From positions 1 to 33,072 of the forward strand of contig CANRDZ010000007.1 in assembly GCA_947629465.1 (NCBI GenBank): DNA of 33,072 bases. The letters run 5' to 3'. This document shows positions 1-11,338 of this stretch, piece after piece. This DNA is from an uncultured Bacilli bacterium. GTDB lineage: Bacteria; Bacillota_I; Bacilli_A; RF39; UBA660. Every line of letters starts with the position of its first letter. The stretch's first letter is position 1. The notes under the pieces were generated by a model. It searched no databases, was not told the origin of the DNA, and saw only the letters and a list, made by a program, of their open reading frames with translations. Both the position numbers and the translations under genes were made by a program.

Positions 1-1
1 T

Positions 2-1462
2 GATGTAGTATATTATTGTGTAAAAGAAGGAAGTAATGCTTGTACAACAAGTGAATGGGTAAAATTAACAGATACAAGTAAAAGTAAAAGTGGAACAGTA
101 AATATAACAAGCGAGAGTGATGGAAGTAAAACAATAAATGCTTATTTAAAAGATAGAGCCAATAATATATCTTCAGTAGTAGCAAATACATCAAATAAAA
201 CAATAACATTAGATACAATAAATCCAAGTGAAGTAAGTATAAGTGATGAAGAGAGTACCGAAAGTAGTATAACAATTAAAATAAATGGAAAAGACAATTT
301 AGGGATTAAAAGTAAAGAATGTAAAGCAGGAAATGGAAAATGGTTTACAGCAAGTGATGATGGAACATGTACAATCGATAGTGGATTAGAAGAAGATACA
401 GAATATGAAGTAACAGGAAGAGTAACAGATGTATCAGGAAGATATACAGAAACAAGTAAAAAAATAAAAACTGAATCAAATTCAATTGGAAAATATATTC
501 AAAGTAAAAATCCAAGAGGATTAAGTACAAAGGTTTTAGGAGATATGTACAGATTTGTCGGAGGAAAAGAAGATGTCGATAATTATATTTGCTTTGGAAA
601 TGGTGCGAAATGCAATGAAACAGATGAATACATGTACAGAATAATAGGGTTAACTGAAGAAGGCGAGATAAAAGTTATAAAAAACACTGCAGTAAAAGAA
701 GGTGAGAATATTCTTTTTTACTGGCGGGCTGGTGGGTTAAATCCTGATTGGTCAGAATCATTTTTGTTTAAAAGATTAAATGGTATAAGTGAAGGAACAG
801 AGGCTGGCGAGTATGGTGATACAAATATTTTTGTAGATAGTAAAGATTATCCTTATATGTCTTCATCAAGCATTTGGTATCAAAAAATTTCTGATCATCT
901 TTGGTGGCAAGGAGCGATAGGGGCTGAAGGAGATGCTAATAATATATTTTTAATGGAAACCGGAGTCATCCCTCATCGTCATTATACTTTATCTGGACGA
1001 GTCACGGAACCATGGAGCTCATCAGAAAGAGTAAATGCTAAAATAGGACTACTTTATCTTCATGATTATTATTATGCTTATTCATTAGATTATACATCAG
1101 GAGTTTATGTAGATTGTAGTAATGAATCTTCTCATTGCGAAAATGTTTGGTTAGATGATGGAGGGTATGAATATTATTATGATGATCCTTATTATGGTGG
1201 AACATGGTCGAGTTGTGGCTCTTGGATGATTGAGGCCAATAGTCCTGAAACATGGGAATCTGATCTCTTCGTTTGGGATTATTCTCAACTTACTTGTAAA
1301 GAGGGTGTGAATTATGAGGCTCCCTGTGGAAATGAATCATTGAACGCGGTTAATTGGTCAAGAGGCGAATCAAATCGAGTTTTTCCAACTTTTTATTTAA
1401 ATTCAAAATCAAAAGCTAGTGGTTCAGGAACATCATCAGATCCATTCATAGTTAAGGCTTAA
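2..1462 (+). CDS. Exported/surface protein, 5'-truncated by window edge: Ig-like repeat region followed by Cys/Trp-rich C-terminal domain
   Basis: Frame 2 is open without a stop from base 2 (DVVYYCVKEGSNACTTSEWVKLTDTSKSKSG...) through to the listed ORF at 545. The ATG at 545 is internal. Ig-like segments (LDTINPSEVSISDEE...YEVTGRVTDVSGRYTETSKKIKT) precede the C-terminal domain, which ends SGSGTSSDPFIVKA. Confidence 0.85.
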   Translation, partial: DVVYYCVKEGSNACTTSEWVKLTDTSKSKSGTVNITSESDGSKTINAYLKDRANNISSVVANTSNKTITLDTINPSEVSISDEESTESSITIKINGKDNLGIKSKECKAGNGKWFTASDDGTCTIDSGLEEDTEYEVTGRVTDVSGRYTETSKKIKTESNSIGKYIQSKNPRGLSTKVLGDMYRFVGGKEDVDNYICFGNGAKCNETDEYMYRIIGLTEEGEIKVIKNTAVKEGENILFYWRAGGLNPDWSESFLFKRLNGISEGTEAGEYGDTNIFVDSKDYPYMSSSSIWYQKISDHLWWQGAIGAEGDANNIFLMETGVIPHRHYTLSGRVTEPWSSSERVNAKIGLLYLHDYYYAYSLDYTSGVYVDCSNESSHCENVWLDDGGYEYYYDDPYYGGTWSSCGSWMIEANSPETWESDLFVWDYSQLTCKEGVNYEAPCGNESLNAVNWSRGESNRVFPTFYLNSKSKASGSGTSSDPFIVKA

Positions 1463-1505
1463 CCCGAGAAGGAAAACTCGTTAAAACCTCATAGACTTAA
1501 ACCCG

Positions 1506-1533
1506 GAAGAGAATTTATTTCTCTTCTTTTTTT
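1506..1533 (+). terminator. Intrinsic terminator after surface protein gene
   Basis: GAAGAGAA-tttat-TTCTCTTC perfect 8-bp stem followed by 7 T. Confidence 0.85.
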
Positions 1534-1555
1534 GCTGTAAAAAAATTTTAAAAAA

Positions 1556-1583
1556 TTAGCACTCATATATTGACAAGTGCTAA
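1556..1583 (+). promoter_or_regulatory. CIRCE-like HrcA operator 1 (overlaps the -35 box)
   Basis: TTAGCACT(C)...(A)AGTGCTAA inverted repeat; arms TTAGCACTC and AAGTGCTAA with a 10-nt spacer versus the canonical 9. Confidence 0.85.
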
Positions 1584-1598
1584 ACATAATATTATAAT
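1570..1598 (+). promoter_or_regulatory. SigA-type promoter of hrcA operon
   Basis: TTGACA (1570-1575), 17 bp, TATAAT (1593-1598). Confidence 0.9.
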
Positions 1599-1602
1599 GA
1601 GA

Positions 1603-1629
1603 TTAGCATTCAAAAAGGAAGAGTGCTAA
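1603..1629 (+). promoter_or_regulatory. CIRCE HrcA operator 2
   Basis: TTAGCATTC-N9-GAGTGCTAA; one mismatch to the canonical TTAGCACTC-N9-GAGTGCTAA. Confidence 0.93.
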
Positions 1630-1649
1630 TTAAGAAAGCGGGTGATATA

Positions 1650-2669
1650 ATGATAATGGATGAACGAAAAAAAGAATTGTTAAAAGCAATAGTGGAAAAT
1701 TATGTTAAAACTGTTAAACCTGTGGGTAGTAATTCTTTATGTAAAAAGTTAAAATGCTCTAGTGCGACCATTAGAAATGAAATGGCTTTATTGGAAGAAA
1801 TGGGATATATTGAAAAAAATCATATATCAAGCGGAAGAATACCTAGCGAATTAGGATATAAATATTATGTTGAGCATTTAATGAAACCAAAAGATTTAAC
1901 AGGTGAAGATGTACTAAAATTACAACAAATATTTTCAAATAACGAATTAAAAGTAAATGATGCCGTTACAAAGTGTTTGGAAATAATAAGTGATTTAACT
2001 AATTACACTTCTGTAGTTTTAGGTAAAAATAGTATGGATAATTTACTAAAACAAGTTAATATAATTGCTTTAGATGAACAAAAAATAGTAGCGGTTGTTT
2101 GTACAGATAAAGGAATAGTAGAAAACAAACAATTTTTGTTACCAAAAGATACTAATATTGAAGAAGTAGTAAAAACTGGGGATATGATAAATAAGATGTT
2201 AGTAGGTACCCCAATAAATAAAGTATCAGAAAAATTAGAATTTGAAATTAAACCAATAATTGCGAAAAAAATAAAAGATTATGAAACGGTATATAATATT
2301 TTCTACGATGCATTTAATGATTTTATTCATCATAATAGTAATATTCATGTATCAGGACGTGTTAATCTACTAAAAGAACCTGAATATGATGATGCAAATA
2401 GTATAAAAAGAATAGCTTCGAAATTAGAAGATGAATCATTTAAAGAAATGGTTAATAAAATAGATGGTAAAGAAGATTTGCAAATTTATATAGGTAAAGA
2501 AAGTAATTTTGATAATAATGTAACTGTTATTAAAAGAAATTATAAGTCAGGTGGTGAAGAAGGAACAATAGCAATAATTGGACCTAAAAGAATGGAATAT
2601 GAAAGAGTTGTTTCACTTCTAAACTATATGGTAGATAAAATAGAGGGAAAAGATGATGGAAAACAATAA
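1650..2669 (+). CDS. hrcA: Heat-inducible transcription repressor HrcA
   Basis: MIMDERKKELLKAIVENYVKTVKPVGSNSLCKKLKCSSATIRNEMALLEEMGYIEKNHISSGRIPSELGYKYYVEHL is typical HrcA, and CIRCE lies upstream. Start set to ATG 1650 (GGTGAT upstream); the listed GTG 1623 lies inside CIRCE 2. Confidence 0.96.
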   Translation: MIMDERKKELLKAIVENYVKTVKPVGSNSLCKKLKCSSATIRNEMALLEEMGYIEKNHISSGRIPSELGYKYYVEHLMKPKDLTGEDVLKLQQIFSNNELKVNDAVTKCLEIISDLTNYTSVVLGKNSMDNLLKQVNIIALDEQKIVAVVCTDKGIVENKQFLLPKDTNIEEVVKTGDMINKMLVGTPINKVSEKLEFEIKPIIAKKIKDYETVYNIFYDAFNDFIHHNSNIHVSGRVNLLKEPEYDDANSIKRIASKLEDESFKEMVNKIDGKEDLQIYIGKESNFDNNVTVIKRNYKSGGEEGTIAIIGPKRMEYERVVSLLNYMVDKIEGKDDGKQ

Positions 2670-3186
2670 TGAGAAAGTAAAGAATGCAAAACATTCTAAA
2701 AAAGAAAATAAAAAGCATAATGAAGAATTAGAAAAAATAAAAAATGATTATGCTCTTTTAAATGAAAAATTATTAAGAGTAACTGCTGAAATGCAAAATA
2801 TGCGTAAAAGATACGAAGATGAAATTAGTCGCATATATAAATATGATGGTGAATCATTTATAAAAAAAAGTTTAGTTATTCTTGATAATTTTGAAAGAGC
2901 AATAAGTATGGATGATGATAATTTAGAAGATGAAGTATCAAAGTTCTTAAATGGTTTTAAATTAATATATAATGATTTTAAGAAAATATTAGATGAAGCT
3001 GGCGTTAAAGAAATTGATGCTTTAGATAATAAATTTGATCCCAATACAATGGAAGCTGTTTTAACAGAAAGTGATAAAGAAAAAGAAACGGGAATTGTTA
3101 CTAGTGTAATGCAAAAGGGATATATATATAATGATAAAGTTATAAGACCTGCTATGGTTAAAGTTAACGAAATCATAAATGAATAA
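2653..3186 (+). CDS. grpE: Nucleotide exchange factor GrpE
   Basis: Overlaps the hrcA end; LRVTAEMQNMRKRYEDEI... and C-terminal KGYIYNDKVIRPAMVKV motif. Confidence 0.95.
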   Translation: MMENNNEKVKNAKHSKKENKKHNEELEKIKNDYALLNEKLLRVTAEMQNMRKRYEDEISRIYKYDGESFIKKSLVILDNFERAISMDDDNLEDEVSKFLNGFKLIYNDFKKILDEAGVKEIDALDNKFDPNTMEAVLTESDKEKETGIVTSVMQKGYIYNDKVIRPAMVKVNEIINE

Positions 3187-3225
3187 ATTTTAAAATTTAT
3201 ACTCAAAAAATGAAAGGAAAGATGA

Positions 3226-5049
<1,824 letters not shown>

Positions 5050-5060
5050 TTAAAATAATA

Positions 5061-5085
5061 AGGAAGAGATTTAACCTCTTCTTTT
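5061..5085 (+). terminator. Candidate weak intrinsic terminator/attenuator between dnaK and pepF
   Basis: GAAGAG (5063-5068)-atttaac-CTCTTC (5076-5081) then TTTT. Confidence 0.5.
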
Positions 5086-5104
5086 GCTGTTAGGAAAGGT
5101 TAAG

Positions 5105-6904
5105 ATGGCTAAAGAAAGAAAAGATTTTAATGATGCATATAAATGGAATACAAAAGATATATACCAAAAAGATGAAATTGCTTTAAAAGATATTAAAAGT
5201 TTAGAGAAAAAAATAAAAGAATATAAAAAATTTAAAGGACATATTTTAGATAGTGCCGAAAATTTATTTGAATTATTAGAATTTGATGAAAAAATAGGTA
5301 TTAAGTTGGAAAAAATATTTATTTATGCTCATATTAATAATGATGCAGATACTCTTAATGTTAAATATCAAAAATTATATGGATTAGCTAAAAATTTATT
5401 TACTAAATATTTAGAAGAATCTTCGTTTATTACACCAGAGTTTCTACAAAAAGATGAAAAATTAGTTCTAAACTATATAAAAGAATGTCCAAAATTAAAA
5501 AAATATAAAAGAATTTTAAAAGATGTTTATAGAAATAAAAAACATGTTTTAAATAGTGAAGTAGAAAAAGCATTAGGGGCATATGCTAAATTAATGGATG
5601 CCCCAGATGAAATTATGTCTAGTTTGTCCGATAGTGATTTTAAATTTGATAATATAATCGTTGATAATAAAAGTGTTGAATTAAATGAAAGTAATTATAG
5701 TACTTACATAAGAAGTGAAGATAGAAAAATAAGAAAACAAGCCTTTTATTCACTTTATAAAACATATGGTAATTTTAAAACTACCATATCAGCGATTTTA
5801 AGAAATGAAGTAGAAAAAAATGTTGCTAATGCAAAATTAAGAAATTATAAAAATACTTTAGAAGCGTCTTTATTTCATGATGAAATAAAACCTAGTGTTT
5901 ATTATAATTTAATAACATCCGTTCATAAAAATTTACCATCTTTATATAAGTATTGGAATTTAAAAAAGAAAATATTAAAATTAGATGAAATGCATTTATA
6001 TGATACGTATACGGAAATAAAATTATCAGAAAGTAATAAAAAATATACTTTTGAAGAAGCCGAAAAATTAGTTTTAAATATAGTTAAGCCTTTAGGAGAT
6101 ACATATGTTAATGATATAACAAAAGCTTTTACTAATCATTGGATAGATTCATGCAACAATGTTGGTAAAAGAGGTGGAGCTTATTGCACTTCCTGTTATA
6201 CCGTTCATCCATATGTTTTAATGAGTTTTGAAGGCAATTTAAATGATGTATCCACTCTAGCTCATGAACTTGGTCATGCTATGCATTATTATTATGCATG
6301 TCAAAATCAAAATTTTATTGATTATAATTATAGTATTTTTGTTGCTGAAGTTGCTAGTCAAGTAAATGAAATTCTTTTAAGCCGTTATTTACTAGATCAT
6401 AGCAATGATGTTTTAGAAAAAATCCATTTGATTGATGATTTATTACAAAAATATAAAGCTAGCATATTTAGACAAACTATGTTTGCTGAATTCGAATTAT
6501 TTATTCATGAATATGCTGAAAATGGAGGCATTTTAACAAGTGATGTTATGAATGATAAATATTTAGAATTAAACAAATTATATTTTGGAAAAGATGTTAT
6601 TGTTGATGATGAAATAAAATATGAATGGGAAAGAATACCACATTTTTATAATAATTATTATGTTTATCAATATGCAACTGGCTTTGCTGCTGCAATTAAT
6701 ATTGCCAATAAAATATATGATGGCGATATTGAAGCTCGAGATAAATATTTAAAATTTTTAAAATTAGGTTGTACTAAAAATCCTGTTCTTTCTCTTAAAG
6801 TAGCTGGCATAGATATCGAAAGTGAAGAAGTAATGGATAATGCTATAGTTTTTATGGATAAATTAATTAATCAATATCAAGATTTGCAAGGAAGTGAAAA
6901 ATAA
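5105..6904 (+). CDS. pepF: M3B family oligoendopeptidase F
   Basis: Zinc motif [12 protein letters not shown] preceded by [24 protein letters not shown]. Start ATG 5105 with AGGAAAGG RBS; the listed TTG 5084 lies in the hairpin. Confidence 0.93.
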   Translation: MAKERKDFNDAYKWNTKDIYQKDEIALKDIKSLEKKIKEYKKFKGHILDSAENLFELLEFDEKIGIKLEKIFIYAHINNDADTLNVKYQKLYGLAKNLFTKYLEESSFITPEFLQKDEKLVLNYIKECPKLKKYKRILKDVYRNKKHVLNSEVEKALGAYAKLMDAPDEIMSSLSDSDFKFDNIIVDNKSVELNESNYSTYIRSEDRKIRKQAFYSLYKTYGNFKTTISAILRNEVEKNVANAKLRNYKNTLEASLFHDEIKPSVYYNLITSVHKNLPSLYKYWNLKKKILKLDEMHLYDTYTEIKLSESNKKYTFEEAEKLVLNIVKPLGDTYVNDITKAFTNHWIDSCNNVGKRGGAYCTSCYTVHPYVLMSFEGNLNDVSTLAHELGHAMHYYYACQNQNFIDYNYSIFVAEVASQVNEILLSRYLLDHSNDVLEKIHLIDDLLQKYKASIFRQTMFAEFELFIHEYAENGGILTSDVMNDKYLELNKLYFGKDVIVDDEIKYEWERIPHFYNNYYVYQYATGFAAAINIANKIYDGDIEARDKYLKFLKLGCTKNPVLSLKVAGIDIESEEVMDNAIVFMDKLINQYQDLQGSEK

Positions 6905-8040
6905 TGAATAAAAAAGATTATTATGAAATATTAGGAGTATCTAAAAATGCGACTGATGAGGAAATAAAAAGAGCATTTAGAGTATTAGCAAAAAAATATC
7001 ATCCTGATGTAAATAAAGAAGAAGGAGCAGCCGAAAAATTTAAAGAAATAGGTGAAGCATATCAAGTCCTTTCAGATAAAAATAAAAGAGCTCAATATGA
7101 TCAATTTGGCCATGCCGCTTTTCAAAATGGTGGTGCTTCTCAAGGATTTGACATGGGTGATATTGATTTAGATGATATTCTTTCTAGTATTTTTGGTGGA
7201 TCTTTTGGTGGCGGTTTTGGTAGTTTTTCAGATGCTTTTTCAGGTTTTAATACGCGAGGTAAAAGAGGAAGTCGTGCTACTCGCGGTGATGATTTATTAA
7301 TGAAGGTTAAATTAACTTTTGAAGAATCAATTAATGGCTGTAAAAAAGATATACGAGTTAATGTAGTAGAAGAATGTGATAAATGTAATGGCACAGGTGG
7401 TTTTGGTGAAGTAAAATGTCAAATGTGTGGTGGAATAGGAGTTATTAGAGAACAACAAAGAAGTTTATTTGGTATAGTAGAAACGCAAAAAACTTGTCCT
7501 GAATGTAAAGGAACCGGTAAAACATATAAAGAGGTATGTCCTGATTGTGGTGGCGAAGGAAGAGTTAAAAAGAATAAAACCTTATCTGTTAATATTCCTG
7601 CTGGTGTATTTAATGGAAGCCAATTAAGGCTATCTGGTAAAGGTGGAGCTGGAAGCAATGGCGGTAGTAATGGTGATTTATATTTAGAATTTGAAGTAAT
7701 GGAACATAAATATTTTGAAAGAGAAAATGATGATATTTATCTTGAAGTACCAATAACTATTACCGATGCTATTTTAGGTTGCAAAAAAGAAATACCTACC
7801 CTTAATGGAAATGGTTATATTGAAATAAAACCAGGAACCCAAAATTATACAAAATTAAAATTAAAAGGCAAAGGAGTTAAAGGGGTTAACAGTAAAACAG
7901 CTGGTGATATGTATGTTGTAATTAATATAATAATGCCTACTAAACTTACTAAAAAGCAAAAAGATTTACTTCTTGAATTAGCTCAAACTGATTTAGAAAA
8001 TGAATCTGAATTTAAAGAATTTAATAAAGCTTTGAAATAA
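6904..8040 (+). CDS. dnaJ: Molecular chaperone DnaJ
   Basis: J domain [39 protein letters not shown] region, four CxxCxGxG-type zinc motifs. TAATG overlap with pepF. Confidence 0.98.
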   Translation: MNKKDYYEILGVSKNATDEEIKRAFRVLAKKYHPDVNKEEGAAEKFKEIGEAYQVLSDKNKRAQYDQFGHAAFQNGGASQGFDMGDIDLDDILSSIFGGSFGGGFGSFSDAFSGFNTRGKRGSRATRGDDLLMKVKLTFEESINGCKKDIRVNVVEECDKCNGTGGFGEVKCQMCGGIGVIREQQRSLFGIVETQKTCPECKGTGKTYKEVCPDCGGEGRVKKNKTLSVNIPAGVFNGSQLRLSGKGGAGSNGGSNGDLYLEFEVMEHKYFERENDDIYLEVPITITDAILGCKKEIPTLNGNGYIEIKPGTQNYTKLKLKGKGVKGVNSKTAGDMYVVINIIMPTKLTKKQKDLLLELAQTDLENESEFKEFNKALK

Positions 8041-8043
8041 AAT

Positions 8044-8082
8044 AAAAAGAGTATTGAAGTCTTAAAAATCAATACTCTTTTT
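8044..8082 (+). terminator. Intrinsic terminator after dnaJ
   Basis: AAAAAGAGTATTGA (8044-8057) - 11 nt - TCAATACTCTTTTT (8069-8082), perfect 14-bp stem with U tract. Confidence 0.92.
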
Positions 8083-8107
8083 ATTTATAAAAGCCAATTT
8101 CTAAAAA

Positions 8108-8136
8108 TTGACATTATTTTTATCTTTTAATATAAT
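8108..8136 (+). promoter_or_regulatory. SigA-type promoter
   Basis: TTGACA (8108-8113), 17 bp, TATAAT (8131-8136). Confidence 0.85.
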
Positions 8137-8158
8137 AATTATATGAAGGCTGGTGCTA

Positions 8159-9391
8159 ATGAAAGAACCTATTTTAGTTAAATTAAAAATGAAATTTCGT
8201 TATAAATCATTATTATCAATTTTAGGTATATTAATAATATCTATATCATTAGTTGGTATTTTATATTTATTTTATGATAAAGTCTTAAGTGTAGAGGTTA
8301 ATGGCGTTTTATCAATAAATTATATTGATGGTAAAAAAATAAATACTAATGAAAATAAATATATAAAATTTTCAGTTAGTAATGAAAGTGATAATATTGC
8401 TTACTATTATATATCTTTTAATAGTTTATTTGGGAATGGTACTTATAAAATTTTAGATAATGGGACAACATTAATGGAAGGAAATCTAAATACTTCTTCC
8501 TTAATTAATAGTGATTATATTAGTTTAGATGCTAAACAAACTAAAACTTATGTCATTAGTATTAATTCTAATGATAATATAAAAGGTAACTTTAGTATTG
8601 AAATTCCTAATGAACCCGTAGTGACATTTTCAGACACAATATTAAATAATTCTCAAATAAAAGAGCCAATTACTAAAATAGGTGTTGAAGTAGCAACTGA
8701 AGATGAAGGTTTAATAAAATCAAATGATGATTTAGGAGTATCATATTATTTTAGGGGAAATGTTTCTAATAATTATGTCAATTTTGCTGACAAAGATTGG
8801 CGAATAGTAAGAATTAATGGTGATGGTACTATAAGATTAATATTAGATGGAGTTACTGAAGAAGTAGGTAGTTATTATCAAGAAGAAGACTCATCATTTG
8901 CTTACCATGATGTATTAATGTATACTTATTTAAATGATTGGTTTCAAGACAATTTAAAAAGTGAAGAACAATATATTGCTAATACTAGTTTTTGTAATGA
9001 TATAGTTAAAGATAGTAGCAATAATTATTTAGCTTATACCAGAATTATGACCAATAAAATTCCTACTTTAAATTGTTTGGGAGAAATATATAGTAGTAAT
9101 ATTGGCCTACTTACCATTGATGAATATGTTTTAGCTGGCGGAGCACCAATTTTAAATAATACTAATTCTTATTTATATAATAGTACAATTCTAGAACCAT
9201 GGTTTACAATGAGTGGAGCAAGAGGAAATAACGATGAAATATATATGTTTATGATTAACACAAATGGAGGAATAATTACTAATATAGAAGGAAGTTTATA
9301 TCGTCAAGTTCGTCCCGTTATAAATTTAATAAAAAATATTGAAGTATCTGGAGATGGTACTAAAAATAATCCTTATAAGATAATAGAATAA
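8159..9391 (+). CDS. Membrane-anchored extracellular protein with a C-terminal module resembling that of the 2..1462 protein
   Basis: N-terminal TM (LLSILGILIISISLVGILYLFY). Module SYYFRGNVSNNYVNFADKDWRIVRINGDGTIRLILDG...YRQVRPVINLIKNIEVSGDGTKNNPYKII. ATG 8159 preferred over listed GTG 8153. Confidence 0.8.
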   Translation: MKEPILVKLKMKFRYKSLLSILGILIISISLVGILYLFYDKVLSVEVNGVLSINYIDGKKINTNENKYIKFSVSNESDNIAYYYISFNSLFGNGTYKILDNGTTLMEGNLNTSSLINSDYISLDAKQTKTYVISINSNDNIKGNFSIEIPNEPVVTFSDTILNNSQIKEPITKIGVEVATEDEGLIKSNDDLGVSYYFRGNVSNNYVNFADKDWRIVRINGDGTIRLILDGVTEEVGSYYQEEDSSFAYHDVLMYTYLNDWFQDNLKSEEQYIANTSFCNDIVKDSSNNYLAYTRIMTNKIPTLNCLGEIYSSNIGLLTIDEYVLAGGAPILNNTNSYLYNSTILEPWFTMSGARGNNDEIYMFMINTNGGIITNIEGSLYRQVRPVINLIKNIEVSGDGTKNNPYKIIE

Positions 9392-9516
9392 TTGCATTTT
9401 GTAAAATACAATGCTATAATAAATGTCAATATTTTTGCAAATGTGTGTAAAGCAAATAATCAATACTTATTTTTATTTACATATAGTGTTAAAATATTAA
9501 CGTGGTGATATAAAAA

Positions 9517-10086
9517 ATGAATTTTATTAGAGATGTATATAAATTTATTCAATATTTAACATTAGTTGATATTATCTTTTTTACGGCAATAATAACTTTG
9601 CTTATTTTGCTAGTAGTATTAGTTTATTTTATAAAAATAAATAAAGATAGTAATGATGATGAAAAAGAACAAAATCAAAATCCAAATAGTAAAGAATTAA
9701 AAGAATTAGTAAATAATTTAAACATGAAACCAGAAAGAGAAATTGAAATAAATGAAGAAGAAGGGGAATTAATAGATTTAAAAAGTTTAACTAAAAAATT
9801 ACAAGAGAAAAAAGAAAATGAACGAGTAAATTTTACTGATTATGAAAAAGATCAAGAAGAAAAAGCCATAATAAGTTATGATGAATTATTGCAAAAACAA
9901 AATAGATATTCTATTAATTATGAAAAAGAAATAAAAGATGACGATGTAATTATTAAAAAGGTTAACTTAAATGATTTAGTAAATAAGAATGAAATAGATG
10001 AAGTAAAAGAAGTAAGAGTTATAAGTTATGATAAGGAGGAAGCTTTTTTAAACGCTTTAAAAGAGTTAAACCGCCTTCTTAATTAG
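9517..10086 (+). CDS. Hypothetical protein, single N-terminal TM plus charged cytoplasmic-type tail
   Basis: Intact ORF with GGTGAT RBS-like motif; TM IIFFTAIITLLILLVVLVYFIKI; Glu/Lys-rich remainder ending AFLNALKELNRLLN. Confidence 0.7.
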   Translation: MNFIRDVYKFIQYLTLVDIIFFTAIITLLILLVVLVYFIKINKDSNDDEKEQNQNPNSKELKELVNNLNMKPEREIEINEEEGELIDLKSLTKKLQEKKENERVNFTDYEKDQEEKAIISYDELLQKQNRYSINYEKEIKDDDVIIKKVNLNDLVNKNEIDEVKEVRVISYDKEEAFLNALKELNRLLN

Positions 10087-10098
10087 GGGGATAAAAAA

Positions 10099-11325
10099 AT
10101 GAAGTTTTATATTGAAACTTTTGGTTGCAAAGTAAATAGTTATGAATCCAATTTTATAAAAGAAGCTTTATTAAAAAAAGGGTATTTATATGTGGATTCT
10201 TATTTTAATGCTGATATTATTATAGTTAATACTTGTACAGTAACTAATACAGCTGATACAAAATGTAAAAAATACATAAGAAAAATAAAAAGAGAATTAC
10301 CTAATTCAATTTTAGTAGTTGCCGGATGTTCTTCTCAAAATAATCCTTTAGAATATCAAAAATTAGATATTGATATTTTATTAGGAAATAATAATAAATC
10401 TAAAATACCAGAATTTATTGATAATTATTTAAAAAATAATAAAAAATTATCCTTAATTGATAATAATCGCGATTTACCATTTGAAAATATGGAAATAGAT
10501 GATTTTGATCATACAAGGGCTTTTATTAAAATTCAAGACGGATGTGACAATTTTTGCTCTTATTGTATAATTCCTTTTACAAGAGGAAAATGCCGTAGCA
10601 AAAAATTTGATGATGTTATTAATGAAGCTCAAAAATTATCATTAAAACATCAAGAAATAGTTTTAACGGGAATTCATACAGGATCTTATAATGATAATGG
10701 TAAGACTCTAGTAGATGTTATTAATGAAATAGCCAAAATAGATAAAATTAAAAGAATAAGATTATCAAGCGTAGAAATAACTGAATTAGATGAAAAATTT
10801 ATGGATATGCTAAAAAATAATTCTAAATTTTGTAATCATTTACATATACCTCTTCAATCTGGAAGTGATAATATTTTAAAAAAGATGAATCGTAAATATG
10901 ATTTAAATTATTTTGAAAATAAAATTAATGAAATAAGAAATATAAGACCAGACATATCAATTACAACCGACATTATTGTAGGTTTTCCTAATGAAACAGC
11001 GAATGATTTTATAAATACATATGAATTTAGTAAAAAGATAGCTTTTAGTAAAATACATGTCTTTCCTTATTCTAAAAGAAATGGCACTGCTTCAAGTCAA
11101 ATGAAAGAAATTAACAATACCGAAAAAACATCTCGAGTTCATAAATTAATTGAACTATCTAATTTTTTGGAAAAAGAATATAATGAAAAATTTAAAGGAT
11201 GTATTGTAGATGTTTTAATTGAAGAAATTATTGGAAATAAAAGTATAGGTCATACATCTAATTATTTAAAAGTTGAAATAGATAAAAAATTAGAAAAAAA
11301 TAAAATATATGAAATTACTTATTAA
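10099..11325 (+). CDS. mtaB: tRNA (N6-threonylcarbamoyladenosine(37)-C2)-methylthiotransferase MtaB
   Basis: MKFYIETFGCKVNSYES...NTCTVTNTADTKCKKYIRK...GCDNFCSYCIIPFTRGKCRS: methylthiotransferase family with radical-SAM CxxxCxxC motif. Confidence 0.93.
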   Translation: MKFYIETFGCKVNSYESNFIKEALLKKGYLYVDSYFNADIIIVNTCTVTNTADTKCKKYIRKIKRELPNSILVVAGCSSQNNPLEYQKLDIDILLGNNNKSKIPEFIDNYLKNNKKLSLIDNNRDLPFENMEIDDFDHTRAFIKIQDGCDNFCSYCIIPFTRGKCRSKKFDDVINEAQKLSLKHQEIVLTGIHTGSYNDNGKTLVDVINEIAKIDKIKRIRLSSVEITELDEKFMDMLKNNSKFCNHLHIPLQSGSDNILKKMNRKYDLNYFENKINEIRNIRPDISITTDIIVGFPNETANDFINTYEFSKKIAFSKIHVFPYSKRNGTASSQMKEINNTEKTSRVHKLIELSNFLEKEYNEKFKGCIVDVLIEEIIGNKSIGHTSNYLKVEIDKKLEKNKIYEITY

Positions 11326-11338
11326 AAGTAATTTTTTT
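11312..11338. terminator. Hairpin/U-tract terminator, convergent mtaB/tetR end
   Basis: AAATTACTT-attaa-AAGTAATTT followed by T run. Confidence 0.75.

Noticed and set aside
345-1253. Minus-strand ORFs 345..530 and 1038..1253
   Set aside because: Low-complexity (Leu/Phe/Tyr or His/Asn) translations antisense to the surface protein.
7140-7658. Antisense ORFs 7140..7394 and 7419..7658 inside dnaJ
   Set aside because: Shadow ORFs from the Gly-rich and Cys-rich dnaJ codons.
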